Assembly (NCBI GenBank): GCA_021613335.1
Contig: JAJTWR010000317.1
Coordinates: 679,963 to 743,962, forward strand
Reading direction: 5' to 3'
DNA from: Whitmania pigra
Taxonomy: Eukaryota; Annelida; Clitellata; Hirudinida; Haemopidae
Length of the DNA stretch: 64,000 nucleotides
The translations under genes and the position numbers were made by a program. Shown in pieces: positions 1-14,654 of the stretch. Position 1 is the first letter of the stretch. Each line of letters opens with the position of its first letter. The notes beneath the pieces were generated by a model. That model made no database searches, was not told the DNA's origin, and saw nothing but the letters and a program-made list of their open reading frames with translations.

Positions 1-2839
1 CTCCACGTACCCAGGAAGTAATGCCCCATCAAACTGTGCACGTAACGTGAGAATATCGAGTCCGATAGATACCTTTCTGTAGCCACTTTTAAGAACTGAT
101 TGTGATACCTGACAATAATTTGAGCACAAAAATATTAAGATTAAGATACGAATTGGACAGAACGACTTAAAAATTAACAAATAGATATTAAAAGAAAAAT
201 AAGTGCAATGCACTACTGTAAGTACAAACCAGTAAATGACAGGAGTTCCATTAGCCTCTCGTTCAACGAGATAATTAGAAAGTTCGTCCCTGATGCGACA
301 CACAAGGAGAGGAGGAATCCTGAGAATTGGTGGCACCCAATGTTGGAAAACGTCCCCAAGTACCACGTCGTCTAAACTTAAGATATCTTCCAATTCCATC
401 CCACTTAATCCGTTCTTTGAGGCTGTGATGTAGCTCAGCATGTGCTATTAAATATTCATCAATTACAATTTCAAAGAGTTTTCTTATCATTTAATTATGT
501 TGTTTACAATTTGTATGTAACATCGATTTAATCAGAAAAAACAAATTATGCTGCATACCTTAACCAGTATGAATCCATAATATTTTTCGGTCCTTTCGAA
601 AAGAGCACTGATAATTGCATGGCAGGAAGGAGCGAGTTGAAAATCATCGAGGTAAGACGTCCATCGGCTCACCTCCCTACACACCAACACCGTGTACAGG
701 GGCACAGGGTTGTTCTAGAGAAAAAATAATAATAGAAGTAATAAGTAATAATAAGTGTATTTAAATACGTTTAGACCATTTTTGTAGCGCCTCCTAGGTT
801 TCATAAAAAATAAAGAAATAAATAAACGCATCGTCGTTGAAAATGAGATGATTTTGTAAATTAAAATAAAATGAAAATACGCTCAGCCCAGTATACATAT
901 GAAGTACCCATCTTTTGAAGATATCTCAACTAATACGTCTCTAAAATTTTAGTATTTCAATCATATGTGTTATTAAACAAAATTAGAGCAATGTATTTTT
1001 TTCTGATAAAAAACTCAATCTGGATAAACCTGATGGTTATCAGTTTTATTGGAATGACTTCAGAAAAGAGAAGGAGTCATTTTTGAGCAAAAATCATGGA
1101 GCTGGAACAGTCATGATTTGGATAAGAAGTTCGCATGATGGAATCACAGATCAAGCCTTTATACAAGGAAAACATAAGTCGGCCGATTATATGAAAGTGT
1201 TGCAAAATAATTTCCTGCCTTTTGCTGAAAGGACGCATGGTGCTAATTTTGTATTCCAGCAAGATAATGCCTCAATCCATTCGCTCTCCTGACCCCAATC
1301 CATTCGCTCTCCTGACCCCAATCCATTCGCTCTCCTGACCCTAATCCTATTGAAAATGATTGGGATACGTTGTCCAAACTTGTTTACAAAGATGGAAGAC
1401 AATTTAACTCTAAATCAGAGTTGGAAGATGCCATCAGGACTGCCTGGAATCAGCTGGAAGCAGACTTTATAAAAAATTAATTTTGCAGATGGACAAAAAA
1501 GTTTTAAAATAATAGAAAAGAAAGAAAACATAATTTCATATTAAATAACTTTTTATGTAAACAAAATAAATTTTTATTGTTATTATTGACTTTTGACGTT
1601 TATTTTCTATCGTTTTTGGGAACCGCAAAACACATTTATGGGATATTTTACTAAGTTTTAAATAATACTGCACCAAATTTAAAACAATTTTGGAGGCGCT
1701 ATTTACATAACATGCTAACATTTTAGAAATTTGCGTGACATATTAGTTGAGATATCGTCAAAAGATGAGTACTTGTTATATTTATAATGGGCTGAGTGTA
1801 TTTTCGAATTTAATTGGTTGGTGAGTTGAAAAGGCTTCCATAGTATCGAGAGTTTATATACATTAATGTGTAACGGAAATAACAATACAAATAAATAACA
1901 GTTCCTACTAAATTATAATAAATAATAAATGCAACTCACGACGAAAGCTTTCTGAACGACCTGAAACTGCTCCGGTGTTAAACTCCTGTTATTGTTGGCC
2001 AGCCAATCCTTGACGATTTCAACGCTGATGCTGCTTTCGAACGCAGGAATTCCTATCAAGTTTTGTTTCGCTGGGAAACGTTGATTGAGAGAAGTGAAGA
2101 TGGTGTGGTCTGTTTGCGTCGTCAGAAGGATGTAAACGTTCGAAGAGTTCGGTAACCAAGCCAAACTGTGAGCTCTGTGAGAGGCACTCAACTGATCCAA
2201 ACTGTCCAGCAGTAAAACCAAGGGCCGTTTCTTTGTAGCCAACTTTTTATTCAGAAAAGTTTTAATTTAAAAAAAAATTGTATTCAGTGTATCAGACTTA
2301 CTCGAAATTTAAAACATTTTACTTTTACGATTTTTCTTTTGTAATTTAATTTCAATTAATTTTTTAAAAAAAGACAAAGTGGTCTCCAACTCTAAGCATG
2401 TTGCTGAAGTGAACAACAAGTTTCGTGTAGTCCCCTGGCATTCCTATCATCCCCCCTGAGTAAGCCATTGAAATCTGCCAGCAGATGCAACTCAGAGCCA
2501 AGCGAATGTCACAACTCAAGGAAGTGGTTCCTGAATAAAATAATTTGTCATTTAATGTAAATAATAAAATTAATATTTCAATTAACCTTTTGATTTATTT
2601 CTAATTACATTTGCACTCGTAATTCATTTCGGTAATAAAATTAGTGAAAAGCCACAATTCAAAAAGAAAACACTAATATTTTTAATTGGATAGAGAATTT
2701 TAATGAAATCGCCAATTAAATTTGAAATTTTAAAACAAAATATTAAAAACGTTTTCTTCCACCAACCAAAGAACCTCACAATGACGACTGGATTGATGCC
2801 ATTTTCAATGGGAAACCACGTCTGACATTCGAGGAAGGC
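1..2839 (-). CDS. NACHT and WD-repeat domain protein, exons 9-14 (rest of NACHT; runs off left edge)
   Basis: This continues the same gene after an intron of about 6.6 kb that contains the Gypsy element. Exons on the minus strand are 2839-2767, 2530-2391, 2242-1940, 714-559, 444-230 and 108 to beyond base 1. Exon 9 begins in phase with exon 8 (INPVVIVRFF), exon 10 carries the family segment SCDIRLALSCICWQI, and exon 11 has Walker B LVLLLDSLDQL followed by a sensor-like ILLTTQT. Exon 12 has NNPVPLYTVLVC, exon 13 NGLSGMELEDILSLDD and IPPLL, exon 14 WYHNQF and RYVHSLMGHYFLGTW, all typical of the NACHT-associated helical part of NWD-type proteins. About 752 codons are in the window. The WD repeats expected at the C-terminus would lie beyond the left edge and are not seen. 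The donor of exon 10 (AGA/GTTGGA) is weak but is the only one that keeps phase. No stops or frameshifts were found, so the gene looks functional. Confidence 0.8.
1083..1480 (+). pseudogene. Tc1-family transposase remnant
   Basis: The first part reads HGAGTVMIW, then DGITDQAFIQGK, NFLPFAERTHGANFVFQQDNAS, which is the middle of a Tc1-type DDE transposase ending with the second catalytic Asp of QQDNAS. Reading is then broken by three tandem copies of a 23-bp unit. Beyond them a different frame gives NPIENDWDTLSKLVYKDGRQF and ends at TAA 1478-1480, the C-terminal part including the last acidic catalytic residue region (PIEN). The N-terminal DNA-binding half and the stretch between the two acidic sites are missing, so no active enzyme is encoded. 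Confidence 0.8.
1273..1341 (+). repeat. Three tandem copies of a 23-bp unit inside the Tc1 remnant
   Basis: The unit CAATCCATTCGCTCTCCTGACCC is abbreviated here to its start CAATCCATTCG and end CTCCTGACCC. It occurs exactly three times at 1273, 1296 and 1319. The copies lie where the transposase should continue between QQDNAS and the PIEN block. Confidence 0.9.
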
Positions 2840-3339
2840 CTGTGCAGATGACGATCAATTCATTCATTCGGAAGCAAATAAAAACATTCGGGGATGTTTT
2901 GCGAACAGTTGTTGTCGTTTCTAATCGCACGAAATTCACCCCAGAAGGAATGATGCGTTTGGAGGCTATTTTTAAAATGCACTTGTTGGCTTTAATTTAC
3001 ATTTGACATCAGTTTCTCATCAACGAATGCTTATCTCCGGTCGTTTCAATAATTGAAGTTATTCGATTTCTCAGAAACTTTATCATCTAAAGAGTTTTTA
3101 TAATCTGTTTTTCAAGTTACTGAATTGTAATTTAAACATCAAGTTTCAAACTATGTTAAATTATTTTATTCCGATTATTTCTATCTCCATTTTAATTATT
3201 GGAGAGATGAATGGTCGTATTGCAGTGGGTGAATGCTAGAATTATGACTTTTTAATTATCTTCTGAGAAATAATTAGCAGATGTTTGTGGCGAGGAAGAT
3301 GCGAATGATGATGCTTCAATCATTAGATGAGCTTAATAC

Positions 3340-3615
3340 TGAAATAACCCGGGGGTCCGCAAATAAGTAAGTTAACTAATAAGTTTATTAGAGCAGGTAT
3401 TCAGTTAACGGAACTGAATAATAGAAGTTAAGCGTTTAAGGAATTGAGGTACTTAAGGATGCAAATGGTTATTTGGGCTTCTAAGTTGACTGGTCTTTCT
3501 ATCAATTAATGTTAACACGACGACTTAGAAAAAAGATACTGAATATAAGTCTAAATTTGATTAAATGTAGAATAATCAAATTTAAGCCCAATTATTTGTC
3601 GTAGCGTTTATAACA
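3340..3615 (-). repeat. Gypsy 3' LTR
   Basis: This is the downstream LTR in element orientation, 276 bp. It is flanked outside by the duplicated target ATAC. Confidence 0.95.
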
Positions 3616-3630
3616 CTACACCCTTCCTAA
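3616..3630 (-). other. Polypurine tract
   Basis: The minus strand reads TAGGAAGGGTGTAG directly before the 3' LTR. This is the expected place for the plus-strand priming tract of an LTR element. Confidence 0.55.
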
Positions 3631-3941
3631 ATCTGTTCGTCCCGAACAGACTGTTCCCCGTGATACTTCGCCAGGCGGTTGCTGTGTACCACTTTCATTT
3701 TTGATTTTGATGTTTTCTGTATGCGATATACTACATCGTTTATCTTTTTTACAACTCGATAAGGTCCATCCCAGTCTTTTTGCAGTTTTGGTGACCTTCC
3801 CTTCTTCCGTTGCGGATTGTAGAGCCAGACTTGTTCACCTTCTTTGAAACTTACGGCATTTGCTTGTCTATCGTACCTCGCCTTGGCCTGATGGGTATTT
3901 GTAGCAATATTTTTACGTGCGGTACGATGTATATCAGTCAT
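3627..3941 (-). pseudogene. Integrase C-terminal tail, out of frame with Pol
   Basis: This 104-residue frame carries the GPY/F-type end of a Gypsy integrase: KARYDRQAN, VWLYNPQRKKGRSPKL, DWDGPYRVVKK and VVHSNRLAKYHG. It belongs directly after the Pol frame, which stops nine bases upstream in a different phase, so a small indel near 3945-3985 separates them. It is either a disabling mutation or a sequencing error. Confidence 0.85.
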
Positions 3942-3949
3942 TTTTGTTT

Positions 3950-6900
3950 TTAGATTTGTAACATAATCACAGTTGATTGTTTAGGTTCCTCCGGTTTCCC
4001 GAACACTATATCGGCGGGAAGACGAATCTCCCTCCCAAATGTCATTTTTGCAGGACTGATTCCCGTTGTATTGTGAACTGCTGCTCGGTAAGCCATTAGA
4101 AAAAGTGGCAAGTATCTGTCCCAGTCGTCCTGCTGTTCGCTCACCATTTTAGTTAAATGTTGTTCCATGGTTCTGTTAAATCTTTCCACCATTCCGTCAG
4201 ATTGGGGATGCAGTGCAGTTGTTCTGGTTTTATGAATTCCAAGGCTTCGGCATAGTTCTTGAAATATTTTAGATTCGAAGTTCCTGCCTTGATCTGAGTG
4301 TAGTTCTAACGGTACCCCGAACCGACTAATCCAATTATTAACCAGTGCGTCTGCAACAGTTTCTGCTTCCTGGTTTGGTAAAGCGAAGGCTTCTGTCCAT
4401 TTAGTGAAATAATCTCCTATCACCAGTATGTACCGATTTCCATAATTTGATATGGGGAATGGTCCAGCGACATCCAAGGCTATTCTTTCAAAAGGCACTC
4501 CAACGTTGTAAGACTGCATTAGCCCTTTCGTCTTTCTTTTAGGTCCCTTACTGGCTGCACAAGTATTACAGTTTCTGCACCACTCTTCAACATCACTTTT
4601 GTAATGTAACCAATAGAATCTTTTCCTCACATTTCCCATAGTTTTGTTAACTCCGAAGTGTCCCCCTGAAGTACCATTGTGAAGTTCTCCTAACACTTCA
4701 GTAATGCGGGATTTAGGAAGAATTATTTGTAGGTGATAGTCCGTACCATCCTCTGTTTCCCATTTCCTATGTAAAATTCCTCTATCCACTTGTAAGGAGT
4801 CCCATTGAGCCCAGTATGATTTAGTGACTTCTCCATGTTCGGCTATCTGCTGCCAATCAGGTTTAATTCCAATTTCCATCCATTGTAATATCGGTGCTAA
4901 GTCTTCGTCCTTCAATTGTTCCTCTCGCAATCCATGTTCCGTCCAGGTTTCTGGGATGTTTACGCGAATTTGCTGGCACGTTTCACAGCTGTTCTTTTCT
5001 GCGTTATTGCAATGTTTGCACGCAGGTTGGCAAGGGCGTCGAGAGAGTGCATCTGCGTTGCTATGCATCTGGCCTTTCCGATGTTCGATGCGGAACTGAT
5101 AGTTTTGCATTCTTTCTATCCATCTCGCCATCTGCCCTTCTGGATTTTTGAAGCTTAAAAGCCATCTTAATGAGGCATGATCAGTCCTTAATAAAAATGG
5201 TTGGCCGTAAAGGTATTTTTGAAAATGTTTCATAGATTCTACTGCTGCCAGAAGTTCTCTTCTGGTCACACAATAATTCCGTTCTGATTTGGACAACGAG
5301 CGACTATAAAAAGCTATCACTTTTTCTCCATTGTTGATTTGTTGAGAAAGAACTGCTCCAATTCCATTGTTGCTGGCGTCGGTGTCAAGGATAAATGGAG
5401 CCCCTGGAATTGGGTATGCCAGAATTGGTGCTGTTATCATTGCCTCTTTTAGAGTATCGAATGCTTCTTGGCAACAATTGCTCCAAATAAATGGTTTGCC
5501 CTTTTCAGTAAGTTCATTTAGAGTTCTGGCAATGCTTGAAAAGTTTGCAACAAATCGTCGGTAGTAAGTGCAGAGTCCCAAAAAGCTTCGTAGTTCCTGT
5601 ATATTCCTCGGAACAGGCCAGTTTTTTACCACTTCAACTTTTTCCGGGTCGGTGCTGACACCATCAGGAGATACTATGTGGCCCAAATATTTTACCTCTT
5701 CTTTGAACAGGGAACATTTCTTAGGGCTGAGCGTCATGCCTGCTTTCCTAATCCTATTGAATACTTCTCTGAGATTATTCAGGTGCTCATCAAATGTCTT
5801 TCCAACAACGATTATGTCGTCTAAATAGACCAAGCACGTCTTCCAGTTAAGCCCTTTTAGAATTTGCTCCATTAATCTTTCGAATGTAGCAGGCGCATTA
5901 CATAATCCAAATGGCATGACAGTAAACTGCCATAACCCCTCTCCAGTTGAGAAAGCTGTTTTCTCTTTGTCGTCAGGATGTATTTCTACTTGCCAATAAC
6001 CGCTTTTAAGATCCAGGGTTGAGAACACTTGAGATCCCGAGAGGGTATCCAGAGTATCATCAATTCTTGGTAATGGGTAACTATCTTTTTGTGTGATTTC
6101 GTTCAACATTCTGTAGTCGACACAAAATCGCAGTGATCCATCCTTCTTCTTCACGAGAACCACTGGAGAACTCCAAGGGCTGTTTGATGGTTCGATGACT
6201 CCCTGTTCCTTCATTTCTTCTATCATTCTTGCAGCGTCATTCCTGGTTGCCAACGGAAGTCTTCTAGGGGCCTGCCGGATTGGTCTGTTACTGCTCGTGT
6301 TAATCCGATGTTGTACCAAATTCGTTCTCCCAAACGATGTATCATGTTCAGCCATGATATCACGGTATTCAGTGACTAAGTTTTTAGCTTTTTGGTACTC
6401 TTGTCCGTGAAGCGTTTGTTTTAAGTCTTGTAAGATAGCTCTCACCGAGGGTCCGATCTGGCTATCTTTGTTGGTTTTATCTCTGGACAGGTCCCAGCCC
6501 TCCGCTACTTGTACATGTTCGATGTTATCACATTTCGCGATGGTAGTGCCAGATTTGAGGCGATGTTCGTGATTAGATAAGTTCATTACCCTTACAGGTA
6601 CCTTCCGATCGAAGTTCACTTTTGCCAGTGTGCGTCCGATCATTAGTTCTTTGTGGGGTACCTCGCTGCTTGGTTCTATTGTTACGACGAAGGCTCCTTC
6701 TTGGCTGCGACCTTTCAGTTTGCCCCATAACACACTCTCAGACCGAGCAGGAATGATTGAGTCATGAAGAACCTGGACACTTGATTCTATGCTTTCGTCA
6801 TTATCGTAGCACAACGGAATTTCCACATGATCTTGCTTAAGTGTACCACCTTTCATGTTCAAAGAAATTCCGTGATTCCGCATAAAGTCTAACCCTAATA

Positions 6901-7336
6901 TGCATCTATCCGTGATATTTGCTACTAGAAATTCTTGAACGTATGACTGCCCCCCTATTTCAAAGCTTAAATTTGAAATTCCTTTGACCGGCACTAATTC
7001 TCCGGTTGCTGTCCTCAGGGTAAATGCGCTGTTTTTCATGACATGTCTTTCTTTTACCATTTGTGGTTGGATAATAGACCGTGACGCTCCGGTGTCCAGA
7101 ATGAAAAAAATTTTGTTACTTCCTATCTGCCCCTTCACTCCAAGGGTAGTTCCTTTTCCTATGGCGGTAACTGGAATTATGATTGAGGGAGCCTTAGTGA
7201 CTTGCTGGACCGGTTTTCGCTCCTTAAAACCGGCAGCATCTAGTTTTCCTGATTTGATTTTTTCCATTTTTGTTCTCTTCCTAGGATTGCTCGGCAATCT
7301 CTTTGCAAGTGGCCTGGTCTGTTGCATCTGAAACAT
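3950..7336 (-). CDS. pol: Gypsy Pol: protease, reverse transcriptase, RNase H, integrase (C-terminus broken)
   Basis: A 1128-residue open frame. The aspartic protease has the DTGA active site at residues 81-84. The reverse transcriptase includes FCVDYRMLN and the catalytic YLDD at about residue 503. RNase H begins around ILDTDAS (about residue 650). Integrase has a His-His-Cys-Cys zinc site (HNGTSGGH, then CRNCNTC) and the catalytic triad in ALDVAGPF, HSDQGRNF and DGMVERFNR. The frame is -1 relative to Gag over a 97-bp overlap, so Gag-Pol is probably made by -1 frameshifting. It stops at 3950 before the integrase tail, which continues in another frame. Confidence 0.93.
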   Translation of the reverse strand: MFQMQQTRPLAKRLPSNPRKRTKMEKIKSGKLDAAGFKERKPVQQVTKAPSIIIPVTAIGKGTTLGVKGQIGSNKIFFILDTGASRSIIQPQMVKERHVMKNSAFTLRTATGELVPVKGISNLSFEIGGQSYVQEFLVANITDRCILGLDFMRNHGISLNMKGGTLKQDHVEIPLCYDNDESIESSVQVLHDSIIPARSESVLWGKLKGRSQEGAFVVTIEPSSEVPHKELMIGRTLAKVNFDRKVPVRVMNLSNHEHRLKSGTTIAKCDNIEHVQVAEGWDLSRDKTNKDSQIGPSVRAILQDLKQTLHGQEYQKAKNLVTEYRDIMAEHDTSFGRTNLVQHRINTSSNRPIRQAPRRLPLATRNDAARMIEEMKEQGVIEPSNSPWSSPVVLVKKKDGSLRFCVDYRMLNEITQKDSYPLPRIDDTLDTLSGSQVFSTLDLKSGYWQVEIHPDDKEKTAFSTGEGLWQFTVMPFGLCNAPATFERLMEQILKGLNWKTCLVYLDDIIVVGKTFDEHLNNLREVFNRIRKAGMTLSPKKCSLFKEEVKYLGHIVSPDGVSTDPEKVEVVKNWPVPRNIQELRSFLGLCTYYRRFVANFSSIARTLNELTEKGKPFIWSNCCQEAFDTLKEAMITAPILAYPIPGAPFILDTDASNNGIGAVLSQQINNGEKVIAFYSRSLSKSERNYCVTRRELLAAVESMKHFQKYLYGQPFLLRTDHASLRWLLSFKNPEGQMARWIERMQNYQFRIEHRKGQMHSNADALSRRPCQPACKHCNNAEKNSCETCQQIRVNIPETWTEHGLREEQLKDEDLAPILQWMEIGIKPDWQQIAEHGEVTKSYWAQWDSLQVDRGILHRKWETEDGTDYHLQIILPKSRITEVLGELHNGTSGGHFGVNKTMGNVRKRFYWLHYKSDVEEWCRNCNTCAASKGPKRKTKGLMQSYNVGVPFERIALDVAGPFPISNYGNRYILVIGDYFTKWTEAFALPNQEAETVADALVNNWISRFGVPLELHSDQGRNFESKIFQELCRSLGIHKTRTTALHPQSDGMVERFNRTMEQHLTKMVSEQQDDWDRYLPLFLMAYRAAVHNTTGISPAKMTFGREIRLPADIVFGKPEEPKQSTVIMLQI

Positions 7337-8460
7337 CTTGGTCTTCGATCTTCATTGCGATATCTCAGGTTTGCATTCAGTTTGTTCAAATTCTCCACTT
7401 GTTCCGATAGTTGTCTAACAAGTTGATTTTGTCCATCCTCGTATGCTTCGGTCCGCTTTACGTGTGAATTCTTTCTAACAGATGCTCTGGCTGCTTCAAA
7501 TGACAAGGCAAAAGCCAGTGCCTCATGACTGGTTTGTTTACCGTTAATTCTGACTGATAATTTTAGTTCTTCATCCCGTATTCCGTCAATGAAAGCCGTA
7601 TTTATAGTAGTTTCCAAGAACTCAGTAGACATACGTGGATAGGCTAAATATGCAAGTCGTCTGACATCGGCCTCCAATTCTTGAAGAGTTTCCCCAGGCT
7701 TCTGTACTCTGCTCATCAGCTCGCTGCGAAATACCTCTTCCAAGTGCATGTTACCAAATCTTCTTTCCATAGTCTCTACTAACTTTGAGTAATCCCGACA
7801 ATCCAACATAGTCTGCAGGAGATCCGCCGCCTTTCCTTGGAGGGTCATGATCAGTTCTGTTGCCTTTTCCTCCTCTGACCAATCATTATGTCTAGCAGCT
7901 GTTTCGAACTGATGCTTAAACACCATCCATGGTACCTGACCATCGAATGTCGGAGGTCGTATCCTTTTTGATCTCTCGGCAGCGTTTGGTTTTACCTGTG
8001 TATAGTAGTTTTGCGATCTCTCCTGTGGTACTTCCACCTGTTTGGCTTTCAAGAGATTAATTTCTGCTTGTAAATCTTCAATCTTTACTTGAAAGCCTTC
8101 CGTCTTTACTTGAAAATCTTTCATCTTTTCTTGAAGACCTTCCATTTTTTCTTCCATTTTTTCTTGAAAACCTTCCATTTTTTCTTGAAAACCTTCCATC
8201 TTTTCTTGAAAACCTTCCATCTTTTCTTGAAAACTTCCCATCTTTTTATCCATCCTTTCCATATTGCTGCTTATGCTGTTCAACTCCCGTTTCACACACG
8301 GATCAACAAATATATAATCTTCTGGATCCTCACCCTGGTCTACTATCCACGACAGCAGGCGATCCTGCAATTCTGCCCTGAGTCCTTTTGAATCCATGTT
8401 TCTCGACTTAAGTTCACGTCTCATTTCAGCAACGGTTAAATCTTCTAATGCCTTGCTCAT
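7240..8460 (-). CDS. gag: Gypsy Gag
   Basis: A 406-residue Gag-like protein starts 35 bp downstream of the 5' LTR. The first ~40 residues (TVAEMRRELKSRNMDSKGLRAELQDRL) look like a SAP-type helix-turn-helix, common at the start of arthropod Gypsy Gags. Residues ~75-130 form a coiled coil of near-perfect heptads (EKMEGFQ repeated, then EKMEEKMEG). A capsid-like region follows, with ELEADVRRLAYLAYP. Near residue 377 is one CCHC zinc knuckle, CFRCNRPGHLQRDC, for RNA binding. The end overlaps the Pol frame by 97 bp, with Pol in the -1 frame. Confidence 0.92.
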   Translation of the reverse strand: MSKALEDLTVAEMRRELKSRNMDSKGLRAELQDRLLSWIVDQGEDPEDYIFVDPCVKRELNSISSNMERMDKKMGSFQEKMEGFQEKMEGFQEKMEGFQEKMEEKMEGLQEKMKDFQVKTEGFQVKIEDLQAEINLLKAKQVEVPQERSQNYYTQVKPNAAERSKRIRPPTFDGQVPWMVFKHQFETAARHNDWSEEEKATELIMTLQGKAADLLQTMLDCRDYSKLVETMERRFGNMHLEEVFRSELMSRVQKPGETLQELEADVRRLAYLAYPRMSTEFLETTINTAFIDGIRDEELKLSVRINGKQTSHEALAFALSFEAARASVRKNSHVKRTEAYEDGQNQLVRQLSEQVENLNKLNANLRYRNEDRRPRCFRCNRPGHLQRDCRAILGREQKWKKSNQEN

Positions 8461-8474
8461 GACTTACTTTTTGG

Positions 8475-8493
8475 AATCCCACTCCTGACACCA
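8475..8493 (-). other. Primer-binding site, tRNA-Leu type
   Basis: The minus strand reads TGGTGTCAGGAGTGGGATT one base after the LTR. This is complementary to a tRNA 3' end of the form ...CCCACTCCTGACACCA, which resembles animal tRNA-Leu. The tRNA identity comes from memory of tRNA-Leu 3' ends and was not searched. Confidence 0.7.
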
Positions 8494-8494
8494 A

Positions 8495-8770
8495 TGAAAT
8501 AACCCGGGGGTCCGCAAATAAGTAAGTTAACTAATAAGTTTATTAGAGCAGGTATTCAGTTAACGGAACTGAATAATAGAAGTTAAGCGTTTAAGGAATT
8601 GAGGTACTTAAGGATGCAAATGGTTATTTGGGCTTCTAAGTTGACTGGTCTTTCTATCAATTAATGTTAACACGACGACTTAGAAAAAAGATACTGAATA
8701 TAGGTCTAAATTTGATTAAATGTAGAATAATCAAATTTAAGCCCAATTATTTGTCGTAGCGTTTATAACA
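8495..8770 (-). repeat. Gypsy 5' LTR
   Basis: This is the upstream LTR in element orientation, 276 bp with TG...CA termini. It matches the other LTR except for one base. It is followed on the minus strand by one T and the primer-binding site. Confidence 0.95.
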
Positions 8771-8875
8771 ATACGATCAAGGAGTGATAATTAAGAAGTG
8801 AATTATTGTAAGCTTGATGACTGTGTCTTTTTGAATGTGTTTTAGCTTGTTATTTTTAATAAGATTAATTATCTT

Positions 8876-8896
8876 CATCATCATCATCATCGTCGA

Positions 8897-8972
<76 letters not shown>

Positions 8973-8996
8973 ATCATCATCATCATCATCATCACC
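8876..8996 (+). repeat. Trinucleotide microsatellite (ATC/GTC mix)
   Basis: About 120 bp of TCA, TCG and interrupted trinucleotides in the intron just outside the Gypsy element. Frames through it give poly-Met/Thr or poly-Ile/Val and are not genes. Confidence 0.9.
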
Positions 8997-9427
8997 CCTT
9001 GTATCGGGAACTCACGTGCGCTGAACTGAAAGTTGCACACAAGTAGAGTGGGCTCAAAAATATGAATAAATCAAGCAATGAATGCTTAATTTTTTTAAAA
9101 ATTTATCCATTACATTCATACGCTTTAAAAATGTGAACAGATCGAATTCAAGCTCGACAAAATGCAATAAATGGTAATAAGTTAAATGGTAATAAGTTAC
9201 CGGACTCAAATGCAAGCACAAGTACCAAGTACTTTTGTACTCACATCTTGTTACTTAAATGTGATTTAAATGCTATTGCAAAAATACATCTTGTTTTCAT
9301 CAACAGCTTCAAAGAATAAAAACTCATTCTGCGTAACATCACAAACTTCAACAACATTGACGAGATGCACTACTTCTACGCATTAATTTCCCTTTAATTT
9401 TTGTTATTAAAAATAATGATTTCTGAC

Positions 9428-13626
<4,199 letters not shown>

Positions 13627-14475
13627 TTCCAAAACTGCGATGCAATTAAATTGTAAACAATTCCATTCTTGATGACTTATGTTTTTGAGTTAAGTGTTTA
13701 TTGTATTTATTTTTAGCAGAATTTCTCAGTTCTTTGGGTGTCTAGGAGCCTTTGTCAATAGTCATTATTAATTAGGTTAGCTATTATATATACTGTATTG
13801 AATATATATTATATATACTGTATTGAAAGTGAAGGCACTAAAATCGCCCAACCAGCTCGCGTACAGCACAACCATTTCTTACAGCACCGCTTCCCAAGGG
13901 CATTTGCGTTCCCTGACGGTACAGACTGTGTTGCGAACGCGACTTTTAATCGTAGCTTGTTTGAACACAACACTCTGGACTAACCCCTGCGTCAAGCAGT
14001 CTAACAACTGCTCATTATGATGATCATGATGTTTGTATTCACAATTGACAGAGATATCAAAGAACCTTATGAATGGATTTCCCTTAATAACCTCAAAACA
14101 TTTTGGGACTACAAATAAAAGTCTTTAACAAGAATTTAGTTACAGTTTGCACAGTTTTAGTTAGTGATGATAAGTATGTTTGGAACTCTCAACACTACTA
14201 TGTTTTACAATTACATTTTGATTTACCTGTAATTACATTTAAATAAGCAGAGAAAGTGAACACATCTAAAATCCAATAGAAATAGCTTAATCATTTCAGC
14301 CATGCAATTCAAATTGTGAACAAATTCAGGGCATTCAATAAATTAACGATAGGAAATTAAATATCTACTTACTTTTCGGATTAACATGTTAGGAAAAAGA
14401 AGAAAAAAGATTTACAAGTGACAAACGAAATCAAATAGAACTAAATCGGCATCCAAGAATGTGCCTACATGTTAC
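13627..14475. other. Upstream/intergenic sequence, nothing recognised
   Basis: AT-rich sequence 5' of the NACHT gene. A short TATATA stretch near 13785-13825 occurs twice in slightly different form. No coding similarity was recognised. Confidence 0.5.
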
Positions 14476-14654
14476 CAGGGGCGTCGAGAGAGGAGGCATG
14501 CACAAGCGTTGGCAGGGGTTTCGGCGCCCTCTTAATATTACTAACATTATTAATTTTGTAAGCAATCTTGATAATTTGGCATCTCCCGTTTAACATTATC
14601 ATTACGGCGGCCCTACGCACGAAGTGCCCTTACCGCCCCTTTGCTATGCCACTG
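14476..14654. mobile_element. Degenerate hAT-like MITE
   Basis: The left end CAGGGGCGTCGAG and the inverse of the right end CAGTGGCATAGCA form imperfect terminal inverted repeats of the CAG...CTG type common to hAT-derived MITEs. I could not see an 8-bp target duplication, so the borders may be composite or decayed. A related GC-rich fragment (ggggcccg, ggcggccctg) lies at about 14960-15002. Confidence 0.45.

Larger units (their letters stand above)
878..1800 (+). mobile_element. Truncated Tc1/mariner transposon with ~80-bp terminal inverted repeats
   Basis: The element sits in the NACHT-gene intron between exons 11 and 12. The left end from 880 (CGCTCAGCCCA) and the inverse of the right end to 1798 (CACTCAGCCCA) match imperfectly for about 80 bp, including the block ATATCTCAACTAATA. 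A TA lies at each border (878-879, 1799-1800), the usual Tc1/mariner target duplication. At about 920 bp it is shorter than a typical 1.3-kb Tc1 element, so it is internally deleted. Confidence 0.85.
3340..8770 (-). mobile_element. Near-intact Gypsy-type LTR retrotransposon
   Basis: A 5.4-kb element lies in the NACHT-gene intron between exons 8 and 9, in the same orientation as the gene. It has two 276-bp LTRs with TG...CA ends, a 4-bp target duplication ATAC (3336-3339 and 8771-8774), a tRNA-type primer site next to the upstream LTR and a purine-rich tract next to the downstream LTR. Gag, then protease, reverse transcriptase, RNase H and integrase occur in that order, which is the Gypsy (Metaviridae) arrangement; I see no envelope-like gene. 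The LTRs differ at one visible site (A near 3548 versus G near 8703), so insertion was recent. One frame break near the integrase C-terminus means this copy is probably not autonomous unless that is a sequencing error. Confidence 0.95.

Noticed and set aside
275..490. 71-codon minus ORF MIRKLFEIVIDEY...
   Set aside because: It is an out-of-frame reading of NACHT exon 13 (444-230) extended into the intron.
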